Shown piece by piece: positions 15,845 through 23,930 of a stretch of 40,092 nucleotides of DNA. Position numbers and translations under genes: made by a program. Every line of letters begins with the position of its first letter. Within the stretch, counting starts at the first letter, position 1. The notes beneath the pieces were generated by a model. The model worked only from the letters and a program-made list of their open reading frames with translations, searched no databases and had not been told where the DNA came from. Source of the DNA: Bacillota bacterium (GTDB taxonomy: Bacteria; Bacillota; Limnochordia; Darwinibacteriales; Darwinibacteriaceae); assembly GCA_012521335.1 (NCBI GenBank), contig JAAYMM010000018.1, positions 1-40,092 on the forward strand, in the 5' to 3' direction.

Positions 15845-17632
15845 TTGCATATCAAAAGCTTGGAGAGGTTCTGGTCCAAATTAGTTAAAAAAGCGGAGAT
15901 TCACACCATCCGCACCAAACTGATCATCTCCTTTTTGATCATGGCCCTGCTGCCCTTCAGCATCATGACTCTCTTTTCGTACAACACCTATTTTCGCGGG
16001 CTCATGTACAGGGTGAGTGAGTATTCGCAGGAAGTGGTCAGCCGCATGGCCAGGGAGCTGGATGAGTATTTCCTAGACATCGAAGCCCTGCTCACCAAGG
16101 AACAGGACTTCTACCTAGACCAGCTGATCAAGCTGGTGGAAGGGAATGACTTCAACAACCGCAAGTATGTGTTCCGCATTTGGGAAGACTTAAGCAACCT
16201 GCAGCGGGTCAAGCCGGACGTGGAAGAGCTGTCCATCATCTTCCCCAACGGCAACCGGCTGAGCAGCTACGGGCTGTACACGGTAGACTATGAGGCTTTC
16301 CTCGCTGATTACCACCGTTTAGCACGGGAAAACGGAGTGGCCATCTTGGGGCCCTATGCTAACTTCCTCAACCGTATCGTGGTGACCATGGTCAAGCCCT
16401 ACCCGGCACCGACAGCCCAGGGGGAGATCTACCTCAGTGCGGAGATCGACCTCGCCCGCCTCGCTTCCATTACCGATGTGAAGCTGGGGGAAAACGGCTA
16501 TATGTTCGTGGCCGACGACACCGGGCGGATCATCTACCACCCTGATGGGGAGCAGATCGGTACTCTGAGCCCCTTCTTCCAAAACGGAGTAACCCAAGGT
16601 TTTGTGGATGGCTTCAACGGCGCGGGCAGTGACCGTTACTTCCTCACCACCGCCCGTTCGCCCATCACCGGCTGGACTGTGGTGAGTGTAGCCGATGCCG
16701 ATGAACTCGGCGCGGAGCTGCGGCCCATCCAGAGGATCACCTATCTTGTGATCGCGATCATCCTTGTTGCGGTGGTGCTCCTGGCCGGGTATCTATCCCA
16801 TGCCTTAAGCAGGCCCATCAAGGAGCTGCAGGATCTGACCAACCGGGCCGCCAACAATGATCTCTCTGTGCATATCGAGCCCTCCGGCAACGATGAGATC
16901 GCCCAGCTGGGACACAGCTTTAACAAGATGATCCGCCGTATCCAGGATCTCATGGCTGAGAATGTGAAAGAGCAGGAGCTCCTGCGCAAGCTGGAACTGG
17001 AGAGCCTGGACAACCAGATCAAACCCCATTTCATCTACAACACCCTGGATCTGATCATCGGCCAGCTGGAGAGCAACAAAACGGAAGAAGCGGCCTATCT
17101 CATTGAGGCCCTGGGCAACTTCTTCCGGTTGTCCCTGAGCAAAGGCAGCGAGACGGTACCCATCGCCAGTGAGGTGGAGCATGTGCGCAACTACCTGTTT
17201 ATCCAGCAGCTCCGGCACGGCGGGGAGTACCGTTATGAGATTGTCATTGAGGATGAAGAGATCTTGAGCAAATACATCCCCAGGCTGCTGCTGCAGCCTC
17301 TGGTGGAAAACGCCATTTACCACGGTATCCTCCGGGCAGGTCGGGAAGGAACTATCACCATCCGCGGCCGTCAAGAGGGGGACAACGTGATCTTCGAAGT
17401 GGTGGATGACGGCATCGGTATCGAACCCAGTAAACTCCAGGACATCAATGAAGTGCTGCGCGGCATCCGCCCCTTGAACAACGAGCGGGAGTATTTCGGG
17501 CTGCGCAATGTGAACAAGCGTGCCCAGCTCAGGTTCGGCCCTGAGTACGGTGTGGTTCTGGAGAGCACTTTAGGCGAGGGCACCAAAGCGATTCTCACCA
17601 TTAAGGCACTTGAGGGGGAGCCCCATGTGTAA
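15845..17632 (+). CDS. YesM-like sensor histidine kinase
   Basis: A membrane sensor kinase of 595 residues starting at TTG, preceded by GGGAGG and 7 bases after the binding-protein stop. Transmembrane segments are near residues 25-45 and 300-320. They flank an extracytoplasmic dCache-like sensor (KLGENGYMFVADDTGRIIYHPDG near residue 217). A HAMP domain follows (about 322-375, SRPIKELQDLTNRA). The His_kinase box is NQIKPHFIYNTLDLI with the phosphorylated His at residue 395. The HATPase domain has LLQPLVENAIYHGI and DDGIGI. It should phosphorylate the regulator encoded next, with which it overlaps by 8 bases. Input probably comes from the binding protein upstream, from a ligand of the Cache domain, or both. 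Confidence 0.93.
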   Translation: MHIKSLERFWSKLVKKAEIHTIRTKLIISFLIMALLPFSIMTLFSYNTYFRGLMYRVSEYSQEVVSRMARELDEYFLDIEALLTKEQDFYLDQLIKLVEGNDFNNRKYVFRIWEDLSNLQRVKPDVEELSIIFPNGNRLSSYGLYTVDYEAFLADYHRLARENGVAILGPYANFLNRIVVTMVKPYPAPTAQGEIYLSAEIDLARLASITDVKLGENGYMFVADDTGRIIYHPDGEQIGTLSPFFQNGVTQGFVDGFNGAGSDRYFLTTARSPITGWTVVSVADADELGAELRPIQRITYLVIAIILVAVVLLAGYLSHALSRPIKELQDLTNRAANNDLSVHIEPSGNDEIAQLGHSFNKMIRRIQDLMAENVKEQELLRKLELESLDNQIKPHFIYNTLDLIIGQLESNKTEEAAYLIEALGNFFRLSLSKGSETVPIASEVEHVRNYLFIQQLRHGGEYRYEIVIEDEEILSKYIPRLLLQPLVENAIYHGILRAGREGTITIRGRQEGDNVIFEVVDDGIGIEPSKLQDINEVLRGIRPLNNEREYFGLRNVNKRAQLRFGPEYGVVLESTLGEGTKAILTIKALEGEPHV

Positions 17633-18767
17633 CCTGCTGATTGCCGAAGATGAAAAGTCCCTCCGGGATAAGGTAGCCGGCAACGTAGACTGGGAGGGGC
17701 TGGGTTATAGACTGTTTGTGGCCAAGGATGGGGAGGAAGCTCTGGAGATCATTGAGCGGGAGCCCATCGACATTCTGGTCACTGATATCCGTATGCCGGG
17801 CATGGATGGGCTGGAGCTCACCGAGCGGGCCAAATGCATCAACGACCAGATCAAGGTGATCATCATCTCGGGCCATGCCGAGTTTGAGCTGGCCCAATCC
17901 TCCATCCGCTTGGGCGTGGAAGACTACCTGCTCAAACCCTTCCGCACCCAAAGACTGCTAGACGTCGTGGAGAAAACCCGGGCCAAGATTGCCGCCGAGC
18001 GGGAACGCAGGGAACATCAGCGCCGCCAAGAGGAACTGGCCAAACAGCACCTGGAACGGCGGGTGCGCGATGTGTTCGGCTGGCTGGCCAATCCCCAATC
18101 CCTGCTCCAGCACGCGCAGGCACCCATCCGCCACCGCTTGGCAGAAGTGCTGCGCACAGGCACCCACAGCGAGCTGCGCGCGGAAATCGCTCTTTTGCAT
18201 GAAGCCATCGATGAGAACGCGGCCAATCCTGATAATCTGTTGATCATCTTGAGTGACATTGTGCTGTCTACTCTGACAGCCCTAAAAGCACTGGATTTAG
18301 ATGTGGAGCAGGGGATCGATGTGATGAACAGGCTTCTGCCCGCGGATCCCAGGGATCAGGTTGCTGAGCTCAAGCACTGGGTGGAGAGCTTCCTGCTGGA
18401 GATCAATGAGCTGATCAAGGGGCGCCAGCAGGGCAGCGCCGAGCAGCTGATCGCCACTATCAAGGCATATGTAGATGAGCACTACCGCAGCCGCATCACG
18501 CTGGGCACTCTCGCTCAGCAGCTGAACATGAGCCCGTCCCAGCTCAGCAAGCTCTTCCACGAGTACGTAGGGGAGAACTTTTCGGACTATGTGAACCGTC
18601 TCAAAGGCCAGAAGGCCAAGGAACTGCTCAAGGGAACCGATCAGAGAATCTATGAGATTGCGGATTACCTGGGCTTTAGCGATGCCTATTACTTCAGCGC
18701 CTGGTTCAAGCGCACCGTAGGCGTGAGCCCCACAGAGTACCGGGAAGGCTTAGGAAAAGGAAGGTAA
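17625..18767 (+). CDS. YesN-like response regulator with AraC-type DNA-binding domain
   Basis: The cognate response regulator, 380 residues. ATG at 17625 is chosen because a GAGGGGGAG site ends 4-5 bases before it. The receiver domain (1-120) has the acidic pair Glu8-Asp9, the phosphoacceptor Asp54 in VTDIRMPG and the conserved Lys in DYLLKPF. A central linker of about 140 residues follows. The last 100 residues are an AraC-family double helix-turn-helix (ITLGTLAQQLNMSPSQLSKLF, then IYEIADYLGFSDAYYFSAWFKR). It lies 129 bases upstream of the sugar-transport operon on the same strand, so that operon is its most likely target. The palindrome at 18851-18867 is a candidate site, although AraC-type regulators usually prefer direct repeats. 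Confidence 0.93.
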   Translation: MCNLLIAEDEKSLRDKVAGNVDWEGLGYRLFVAKDGEEALEIIEREPIDILVTDIRMPGMDGLELTERAKCINDQIKVIIISGHAEFELAQSSIRLGVEDYLLKPFRTQRLLDVVEKTRAKIAAERERREHQRRQEELAKQHLERRVRDVFGWLANPQSLLQHAQAPIRHRLAEVLRTGTHSELRAEIALLHEAIDENAANPDNLLIILSDIVLSTLTALKALDLDVEQGIDVMNRLLPADPRDQVAELKHWVESFLLEINELIKGRQQGSAEQLIATIKAYVDEHYRSRITLGTLAQQLNMSPSQLSKLFHEYVGENFSDYVNRLKGQKAKELLKGTDQRIYEIADYLGFSDAYYFSAWFKRTVGVSPTEYREGLGKGR

Positions 18768-18836
18768 AGCACGGATTTGGAAAAAGATCAAAAGAAAAAG
18801 AAATAGATTAAATGGAGTCTTGCACCTGCTGTCCTT

Positions 18837-18867
18837 TACAATACTAGTAGAACCGTTACAAACGGTT
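18837..18867 (+). promoter_or_regulatory. Operator-like palindrome and possible -10 box before the monosaccharide ABC operon
   Basis: A perfect inverted repeat AACCGTT-ACA-AACGGTT occupies 18851-18867, 30 bases upstream of the binding-protein ATG. A TACAAT hexamer at 18837-18842 could be a -10 box, which would place the palindrome at the start of transcription, a typical repressor position. No good -35 is spaced correctly, which would fit an activator-dependent promoter. The regulator identity is unknown. Confidence 0.55.
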
Positions 18868-18896
18868 AAGAAATTACAAAGGAGAGGTGGCAAGTC

Positions 18897-19982
18897 ATGA
18901 AGAGATTTCTGGTGTTGCTGGTCGCAATCTCTGTTCTGCTGGTCAGCACTGGCGCCGTCTTCGCCCAGAGGGTAGATGTTGGTATCGTTCTGCCAACGAA
19001 GGATGAACCCCGCTGGCTGCAAGACGTGGCCCGTTTTGAAGAAGTAATTTCCAAGACTCCCTACCGCGTTGAGGTTCTGTTCAGCCAAGGTTCCTCCGCT
19101 GCTGAGAAGACCAACGTGGAGACCCTGATTGCTCGCGGCGCTAAGGTGATCATCATCTGCGCTCACGACGCAGCAGCTGCAGCCGCCGCCGTGGAAATGG
19201 CTAAGCTGGAAGGCGTGACCGTGATTTCCTACGACCGCCTGATCACCGGCACCGATGCCGTTGACTACTATGTAACCTTCGACAGCATTTCCGTTGGTGA
19301 AGCCATGGGCCAATACCTGGTGGACAACGTAACAGGCAAGGGCCATCCGCTGTACCTCTACGCTGGTGCCCTCACTGACAACAATTCCTTCCTGTTCTTC
19401 CAGGGTGCCTGGAACATCCTCCAGCCCAAGATTGCTGATGGAACCTTCGTGATTAAGAACTCGGCTCAAGCTGAGGCTGTGAAGGACATCAAGGAACTCT
19501 CCAGAGACCAACTTGCTGCCATCATCGGCGAAGTGACCACCGACTGGGATATGAACGTTGCCAAGTCCAAGGCTGAAGCCCATCTCACCGCTAAGACCGC
19601 GGCTGACAAAGGTCAAGTCTACATCTTGGCTCCCAACGATGGTACTTCCCGCTCCATCGCTGACGTCTTCGCCGCTGATCCTGATGTGACCAAGTACTTC
19701 ATCACCGGTCAAGACGCCGAGAAAGCTTCCGTACAGTACATCATCGACGGCAAGCAGAGCATGACCGTGTTCAAGGATACCCGTGTTCTGGCCGCTGATG
19801 CCATGAACATGGCCATCGAAATTCTGGAGGGCAAGACTCCCCAGACCGATACCACCTACTTCAACCAGGCAATCGAAGTACCGTCCAAGCAGTCCCCGGT
19901 ACTCGTTGTAACCAAGGACAACGTGAAAGAGGCTTTGATTGACTCTGGTTACTACGATGCTGGAGAGTTTACCGGTATCTAA
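18897..19982 (+). CDS. chvE: Multiple-monosaccharide ABC transporter substrate-binding protein (ChvE-like)
   Basis: A periplasmic sugar receptor of 361 residues with an AAGGAGAGGTGG site before its ATG. The signal peptide is cleaved near AVFA-QR and there is no lipobox cysteine, so it is a soluble periplasmic protein. The mature sequence starts DVGIVLPTKDEPRWLQD, continues with IARGAKVIIICAHD and VISYDRLITGTDAVDYYVTFD, and has the C-terminal FITGQDAEKASVQYIIDGKQSMTVFKD segment. All of these are characteristic of ChvE/XylF proteins that bind arabinose, xylose, glucose or galactose. ATPase and permease genes follow after a hairpin. Codon choice looks more biased than in the neighbours, consistent with high expression. 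Confidence 0.92.
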   Translation: MKRFLVLLVAISVLLVSTGAVFAQRVDVGIVLPTKDEPRWLQDVARFEEVISKTPYRVEVLFSQGSSAAEKTNVETLIARGAKVIIICAHDAAAAAAAVEMAKLEGVTVISYDRLITGTDAVDYYVTFDSISVGEAMGQYLVDNVTGKGHPLYLYAGALTDNNSFLFFQGAWNILQPKIADGTFVIKNSAQAEAVKDIKELSRDQLAAIIGEVTTDWDMNVAKSKAEAHLTAKTAADKGQVYILAPNDGTSRSIADVFAADPDVTKYFITGQDAEKASVQYIIDGKQSMTVFKDTRVLAADAMNMAIEILEGKTPQTDTTYFNQAIEVPSKQSPVLVVTKDNVKEALIDSGYYDAGEFTGI

Positions 19983-19997
19983 TTCAGCTCAGCAGTG

Positions 19998-20027
19998 GAA
20001 GGCCGGCTCGCTTTCGGGTCGGCCTTC
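19998..20027 (+). terminator. Intraoperonic stem-loop between receptor and ATPase genes
   Basis: An 8-base-pair inverted repeat (19998-20005 with 20020-20027) with a 14-base loop lies just after the receptor gene. There is no strong T-run. Such hairpins commonly stabilise or partly terminate the mRNA so that more receptor than transporter is made. Confidence 0.6.
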
Positions 20028-20053
20028 TCAGACGTGAAAGGAGGGCTGGAGAC

Positions 20054-21598
20054 TTGAGTGATTATATTCTCGAAATGAGGGCAATCACCAAGGAGTTCCC
20101 CGGCGTGAAGGCCTTGGATAACGTGTCCTTCCAAGTGCGCCGAGGTGAAATCCACTGTCTAGTCGGAGAGAACGGGGCGGGGAAATCCACCCTGATGAAG
20201 GTGCTCTCCGGCGTCTATCCGTTCGGCACCTTTGAAGGGTCGATTCTGATTAACGGCCAGCCCCAGCAGTTTCGCCATGTCTCGGACAGCGAAAAGCAGG
20301 GGATTGCCATTATCTACCAGGAACTCGCGCTCTTCCCTGAACTCCCCATTTACGAGAACTTGTTTGTTGGTCATGAAATCATGAAGGGGAGAATTATTGA
20401 CTGGAAAGAAACCAAGGCGAGGGCCAAAGGAGTTTTGGAGCGGGTGGGCCTCGATCTAGATCCTTCCATGAAGATCAAGGATTTGGGCGTGGGGCAGCGG
20501 CAGCTGGTGGAAATTGCCAAAGCCTTGTCCCGCGATGCGCAGATTTTGATCTTGGATGAACCCACCGCCGCCCTCAACGAAGATGACAGCGAGAATCTGC
20601 TCAATCTGCTCCAAGAACTAAAGGGCCAAGGGGTTACCTGCATCCTCATCTCCCACAAGCTGAAGGAGATCGTGGCCGTGGCCGATACCATCACCGTGCT
20701 GCGGGACGGCCGGGTGGTTACTTCCCTCAATGCCCGGGAGCGGAAGGTGACTGAACAGGAAATCATCAAGCACATGGTGGGCCGAGAAATCGAGAACATC
20801 TATCCCAAGCGGGAGAATGTGCAGATCGGCGATGTGCTGTTTGAGATAAAGAACTGGACTGTGGTGGATCGGACGCGGAACCGGGAGATCCTGCACAACG
20901 TGAACATGCAGGTGCGCAAGGGCGAGATCGTGGGTGTGGCGGGTCTTATGGGCTCCGGCCGCACAGAACTGGCCCTGAGCATTTTCGGCAATGTGCCTGG
21001 CTACCAGATCACCAGTGGTGAGCTCTACCTGAACGGGAAGCAGGTGCAGTTCAGGCATCCTGCCGATGCCATTAAGAGCGGGGTAGCCTATGTCACCGAG
21101 GACCGCAAGCTCAACGGGCTGGTGTTGATTCAAGATGTGAAGTTCAACATTTCCCTGCCTGCCCTGGAGAAACTGGTGGAGGGCTTGGTGGTAAATGAGC
21201 ATGAAGAGATCACCATGGCGGAAGATTACCGCAGATCTTTTGATATCCGTACACCCAGCGTGAAAGCGAAGGTAGGCAATCTATCCGGCGGCAACCAGCA
21301 GAAGGCTTCCCTGGCTAAGTGGCTTTTTGCTGAGCCGAGCCTGTTGATCATGGATGAGCCCACGCGGGGCATCGATGTGGGGGCCAAGTACGAGATCTAC
21401 ACCCTCATGAACCGCCTGGTGGCCCAGGGCATGAGCATCATCATGATCTCCAGTGAACTTTTGGAGATCTTGGGCATGAGCGACCGCATCTACATCATGT
21501 CTGAAGGCACCATCACCGGTGAGCTGGATGCCCAGGAGGCTACGGAGGAAAAGATCATGGCCATGGCAACTAAGACAACGGAGGGAGTAAGGGAATGA
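20054..21598 (+). CDS. mmsA: Multiple-monosaccharide ABC transporter ATP-binding protein (MmsA/GguA-like)
   Basis: A double-domain sugar ABC ATPase of 514 residues starting at TTG, placed by a GGAGGG site and by the family start (ILEMRAITKEFPGVKAL). Domain 1 has Walker A GENGAGKS, signature-region LGVGQRQLVEIAKAL and Walker B ILILDEPT. Domain 2 has a degenerate Walker A (AGLMGSGRTEL), signature LSGGNQQKASLAKWL and LLIMDEPTRGIDVG. This tandem arrangement is diagnostic of the XylG/MglA/RbsA class. The stop overlaps the permease start by 4 bases. Confidence 0.94.
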   Translation: MSDYILEMRAITKEFPGVKALDNVSFQVRRGEIHCLVGENGAGKSTLMKVLSGVYPFGTFEGSILINGQPQQFRHVSDSEKQGIAIIYQELALFPELPIYENLFVGHEIMKGRIIDWKETKARAKGVLERVGLDLDPSMKIKDLGVGQRQLVEIAKALSRDAQILILDEPTAALNEDDSENLLNLLQELKGQGVTCILISHKLKEIVAVADTITVLRDGRVVTSLNARERKVTEQEIIKHMVGREIENIYPKRENVQIGDVLFEIKNWTVVDRTRNREILHNVNMQVRKGEIVGVAGLMGSGRTELALSIFGNVPGYQITSGELYLNGKQVQFRHPADAIKSGVAYVTEDRKLNGLVLIQDVKFNISLPALEKLVEGLVVNEHEEITMAEDYRRSFDIRTPSVKAKVGNLSGGNQQKASLAKWLFAEPSLLIMDEPTRGIDVGAKYEIYTLMNRLVAQGMSIIMISSELLEILGMSDRIYIMSEGTITGELDAQEATEEKIMAMATKTTEGVRE

Positions 21599-22812
21599 AA
21601 ACGGCCGACGTTACTAAAAAGGTTGGAAAAGGGGGCCTGGGGGCAGAGATCCGTTCCCTGCTGGCCAGCAACATCCGCGACTACGCCATGTACGTGGCCC
21701 TGGTGATTATCTTCATCGTGTTCACCATCGCCACCGACCGGCTGTTCATTTCCCCCCGCAACTTGGTGAACCTGGTGAACCAGACAGGTTATGTGGCCGT
21801 GTTGGCCATTGGCATGACCTTGATCCTGATCATCCGGCATATTGACCTGTCCGTAGGTTTCGTGGCCGGCTTTTTGGGAGCGGTAGCCGCGATTCTGCTC
21901 ATGCGGGGCTGGAACGTATGGCTGGTCATTCCTGTTGTTCTGCTCTGCGGCATCGCCGTGGGTGTGTACCAAGGGCTCTTGGTTACCAGGATTAAGGTGC
22001 CGGCCTTTGTGACCACGCTGGCGGGCATGTTTATCTTCAGAGGACTGCTTTCCTGGGTGACCGCAGGAACCGGTACCATTATCGTGCGCGACCGCACCTT
22101 CCTGCAGCTCTCCAACGGGTACATCCCTGATCTTCCCTGGGGGCAGAATGTCAACTTCCACCTCTTGACTCTGCTTTTGGGCATCGCCATGGTTGGCATC
22201 TTCATCCTGGGGCAGTTCAAGCAGAGGCAGGATCTTAAGCGCTACAACTTCCCCACCACCTCGCCTGTGATCTTCGTAGGTAAGCTGGTCTTCTTCTCTG
22301 CGGTTATCCTCGCGGTGACTTGGATTATGGCCTCGTACCGCGGACTGCCCTGGACTGCGGTGATCGTAGCAATCGTACTGCTCATCTACAACTTCATCCT
22401 GAACAAGACCAGGCTCGGCCGCCATATCTACGCCATCGGCGGTAACCCGGAAGCGGCGGAACTGTCCGGCATCAAGGTGAGGAACGTCACGTTCCTGGTC
22501 TTCGCCTCCATGGGCCTGATGTCGGCCCTGGCAGGCATTCTCTACACCTCGCGCCTCGCTTCAGCCACGCCCACAGCGGGTTTGGGCTTTGAGCTCGACG
22601 CTATCGCCTCCAGCTACATCGGCGGCGTGTCTGTGGGCGGCGGCGTAGGTCGGGTGACCAACACCATCGTTGGGGCCTTGGTGATCATGTCCCTCACCAA
22701 CGGCATGAACCTTCTGGGTGTGGATATCTCCTTCCAGTACGTGGTTAAGGGTATCATTTTTGTGCTGGCGGTAGCCTTCGATGTGATCACCCGCAGCAAG
22801 GCCAAGGTTTGA
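21595..22812 (+). CDS. mmsB: Multiple-monosaccharide ABC transporter permease (MmsB/GguB/XylH-like)
   Basis: The inner-membrane channel of the sugar importer, 405 residues, in the usual GguB/XylH size range, with about ten hydrophobic segments. Family landmarks are RNLVNLVNQTGYVAVLAIGMT, IDLSVGFVAGFLGAVAAILL and the GGNPEAAELSGIKV segment near residue 281. The C-terminal half includes GFELDAIASSYIGGVSVGGGVG, in the conserved position for BPD_transp_2. It overlaps the ATPase gene by 4 bases and ends the operon in front of a strong terminator. Confidence 0.94.
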   Translation: MKTADVTKKVGKGGLGAEIRSLLASNIRDYAMYVALVIIFIVFTIATDRLFISPRNLVNLVNQTGYVAVLAIGMTLILIIRHIDLSVGFVAGFLGAVAAILLMRGWNVWLVIPVVLLCGIAVGVYQGLLVTRIKVPAFVTTLAGMFIFRGLLSWVTAGTGTIIVRDRTFLQLSNGYIPDLPWGQNVNFHLLTLLLGIAMVGIFILGQFKQRQDLKRYNFPTTSPVIFVGKLVFFSAVILAVTWIMASYRGLPWTAVIVAIVLLIYNFILNKTRLGRHIYAIGGNPEAAELSGIKVRNVTFLVFASMGLMSALAGILYTSRLASATPTAGLGFELDAIASSYIGGVSVGGGVGRVTNTIVGALVIMSLTNGMNLLGVDISFQYVVKGIIFVLAVAFDVITRSKAKV

Positions 22813-22834
22813 GAAGAAAAGTCAAAGTAGATCG

Positions 22835-22877
22835 GCAAGTGGGCGCCTTGAGCGGAAGGGCCCACTTGCTTTTTCTT
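22835..22877 (+). terminator. Rho-independent terminator of the monosaccharide ABC operon
   Basis: A 10-base-pair stem (22835-22844 with 22860-22869) contains a second short stem (CCTT/AAGG) inside and is followed by five T residues. It ends the operon 23 bases after the permease stop. Confidence 0.9.
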
Positions 22878-22936
22878 CGCCTTGAAAGGAAAGCAGAGCA
22901 GGAACGAGAACTCTTCCTCTACTGGAGGTATGGACG

Positions 22937-23926
22937 ATGCTGTTGTTAGGAGTAGATGCGGGCGGTTCCACAACGGTGGCTGCCCTCGCAGATGAACAGG
23001 GAGAGGTTTTGGCCCTAGCCCAAGCGGGGCGGGGCAACTTCCAAGGCCCTGGGCTGGAGGCAGCCCGGGCCGAAGTGCAAAGGAGCATTGAGCTGGCCGC
23101 AGCCCAAGCGGGAGTAGGCACCAAACAGATCACCTCGGCCTATTTCGGCATGGCTGGGGCGGACCGCCCCAGGGATTTTGAGCTGGTGCGGGAACTGCTT
23201 ACACCCATTGTACCGCCACAGGCCCTGTGGGGCTTTGAAAATGATGCCCTCCTGGGTCTCTGGGCAGGTACCAGGACCGGTGTGGGCGTGGCGGCGATCT
23301 GCGGCACTGGGACCAATGTGGTGGGCGTGAACGCCCAAGGCAAGAAGGTGCAGGTGGGAGGCATGGGCACCATCTTTGGGGACTACGCGGGGGGCAGGTA
23401 CATCGGTGAGCTGGCCCTGGCCCGCAGCCAAAGGTCGGTGGAAGGGCGCGGTGAGCCCACTGTCCTCTACGAGCGCCTCTGCCAGCACTATCAGGTTCGG
23501 GAGCTTTTAGACCTGGTGGACTGGCTCTATGCCGGCCGGGATCTGCAGTTGGCGGAGCTGGCACCGCTGGTGGTGGAAGCGGCCGCTGAGGGTGATGCTG
23601 TGGCCTGGGAAATATTGTTTGAGGTTGGGGAGGAGCTGGCTGTCTCTGCCCTGGCCGCCACTAGGCAGCTCTTTGAGCCGGGAGCGGCGGTGGACGTTGT
23701 GGCCATGGGCAGCGTGTTCCAAAAGGCCCGCCATCCTCTGCTCTTCAGCGCCTTCGCCCAGAGGCTGCTGGATAGCGAGTACGAGATCCAGGCCCAGCTG
23801 CTGCGGACCGAACCGGTGGTGGGTGCGCTCTTGGCTGCCGCCCGCCAAGCCGGGCTGGAAGTCACTGCAGAGTTTGCCCACAGGGTGGAAGAGTCGCTGA
23901 AAGACTACCTCCCCAAGAAGGAGTGA
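22937..23926 (+). CDS. BadF/BadG-family sugar kinase (N-acetylglucosamine kinase-like)
   Basis: A 329-residue ASKHA-fold ATPase. The phosphate-1 motif GVDAGGSTT is at residues 5-13, followed by FGMAGADRP, the FENDALLGLW segment carrying the catalytic-type Asp, and a phosphate-2 region AAICGTGTNVVGV with GGMGTIFGDYAGGRYIG. These are hallmarks of BadF/BcrA-type kinases, most of which phosphorylate GlcNAc or related amino sugars. The GH4 glycosidase gene follows 4 bases later, so the pair probably belongs to one sugar-utilisation pathway. A GlcNAc specificity is family-based inference; glucosamine or other hexoses are possible. Confidence 0.86.
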   Translation: MLLLGVDAGGSTTVAALADEQGEVLALAQAGRGNFQGPGLEAARAEVQRSIELAAAQAGVGTKQITSAYFGMAGADRPRDFELVRELLTPIVPPQALWGFENDALLGLWAGTRTGVGVAAICGTGTNVVGVNAQGKKVQVGGMGTIFGDYAGGRYIGELALARSQRSVEGRGEPTVLYERLCQHYQVRELLDLVDWLYAGRDLQLAELAPLVVEAAAEGDAVAWEILFEVGEELAVSALAATRQLFEPGAAVDVVAMGSVFQKARHPLLFSAFAQRLLDSEYEIQAQLLRTEPVVGALLAAARQAGLEVTAEFAHRVEESLKDYLPKKE

Positions 23927-23930
23927 GAGC

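Noticed and set aside
18750-19712. 320-residue open frame on the minus strand over the ChvE-like gene
   Set aside because: The plus-strand gene has a signal peptide, ribosome-binding site and recognisable family motifs. The antisense frame lacks all of these.
21490-22425. 311-residue minus-strand frame over the sugar permease
   Set aside because: Its Gln/His/Asp-rich sequence is the typical antisense image of a membrane protein gene.
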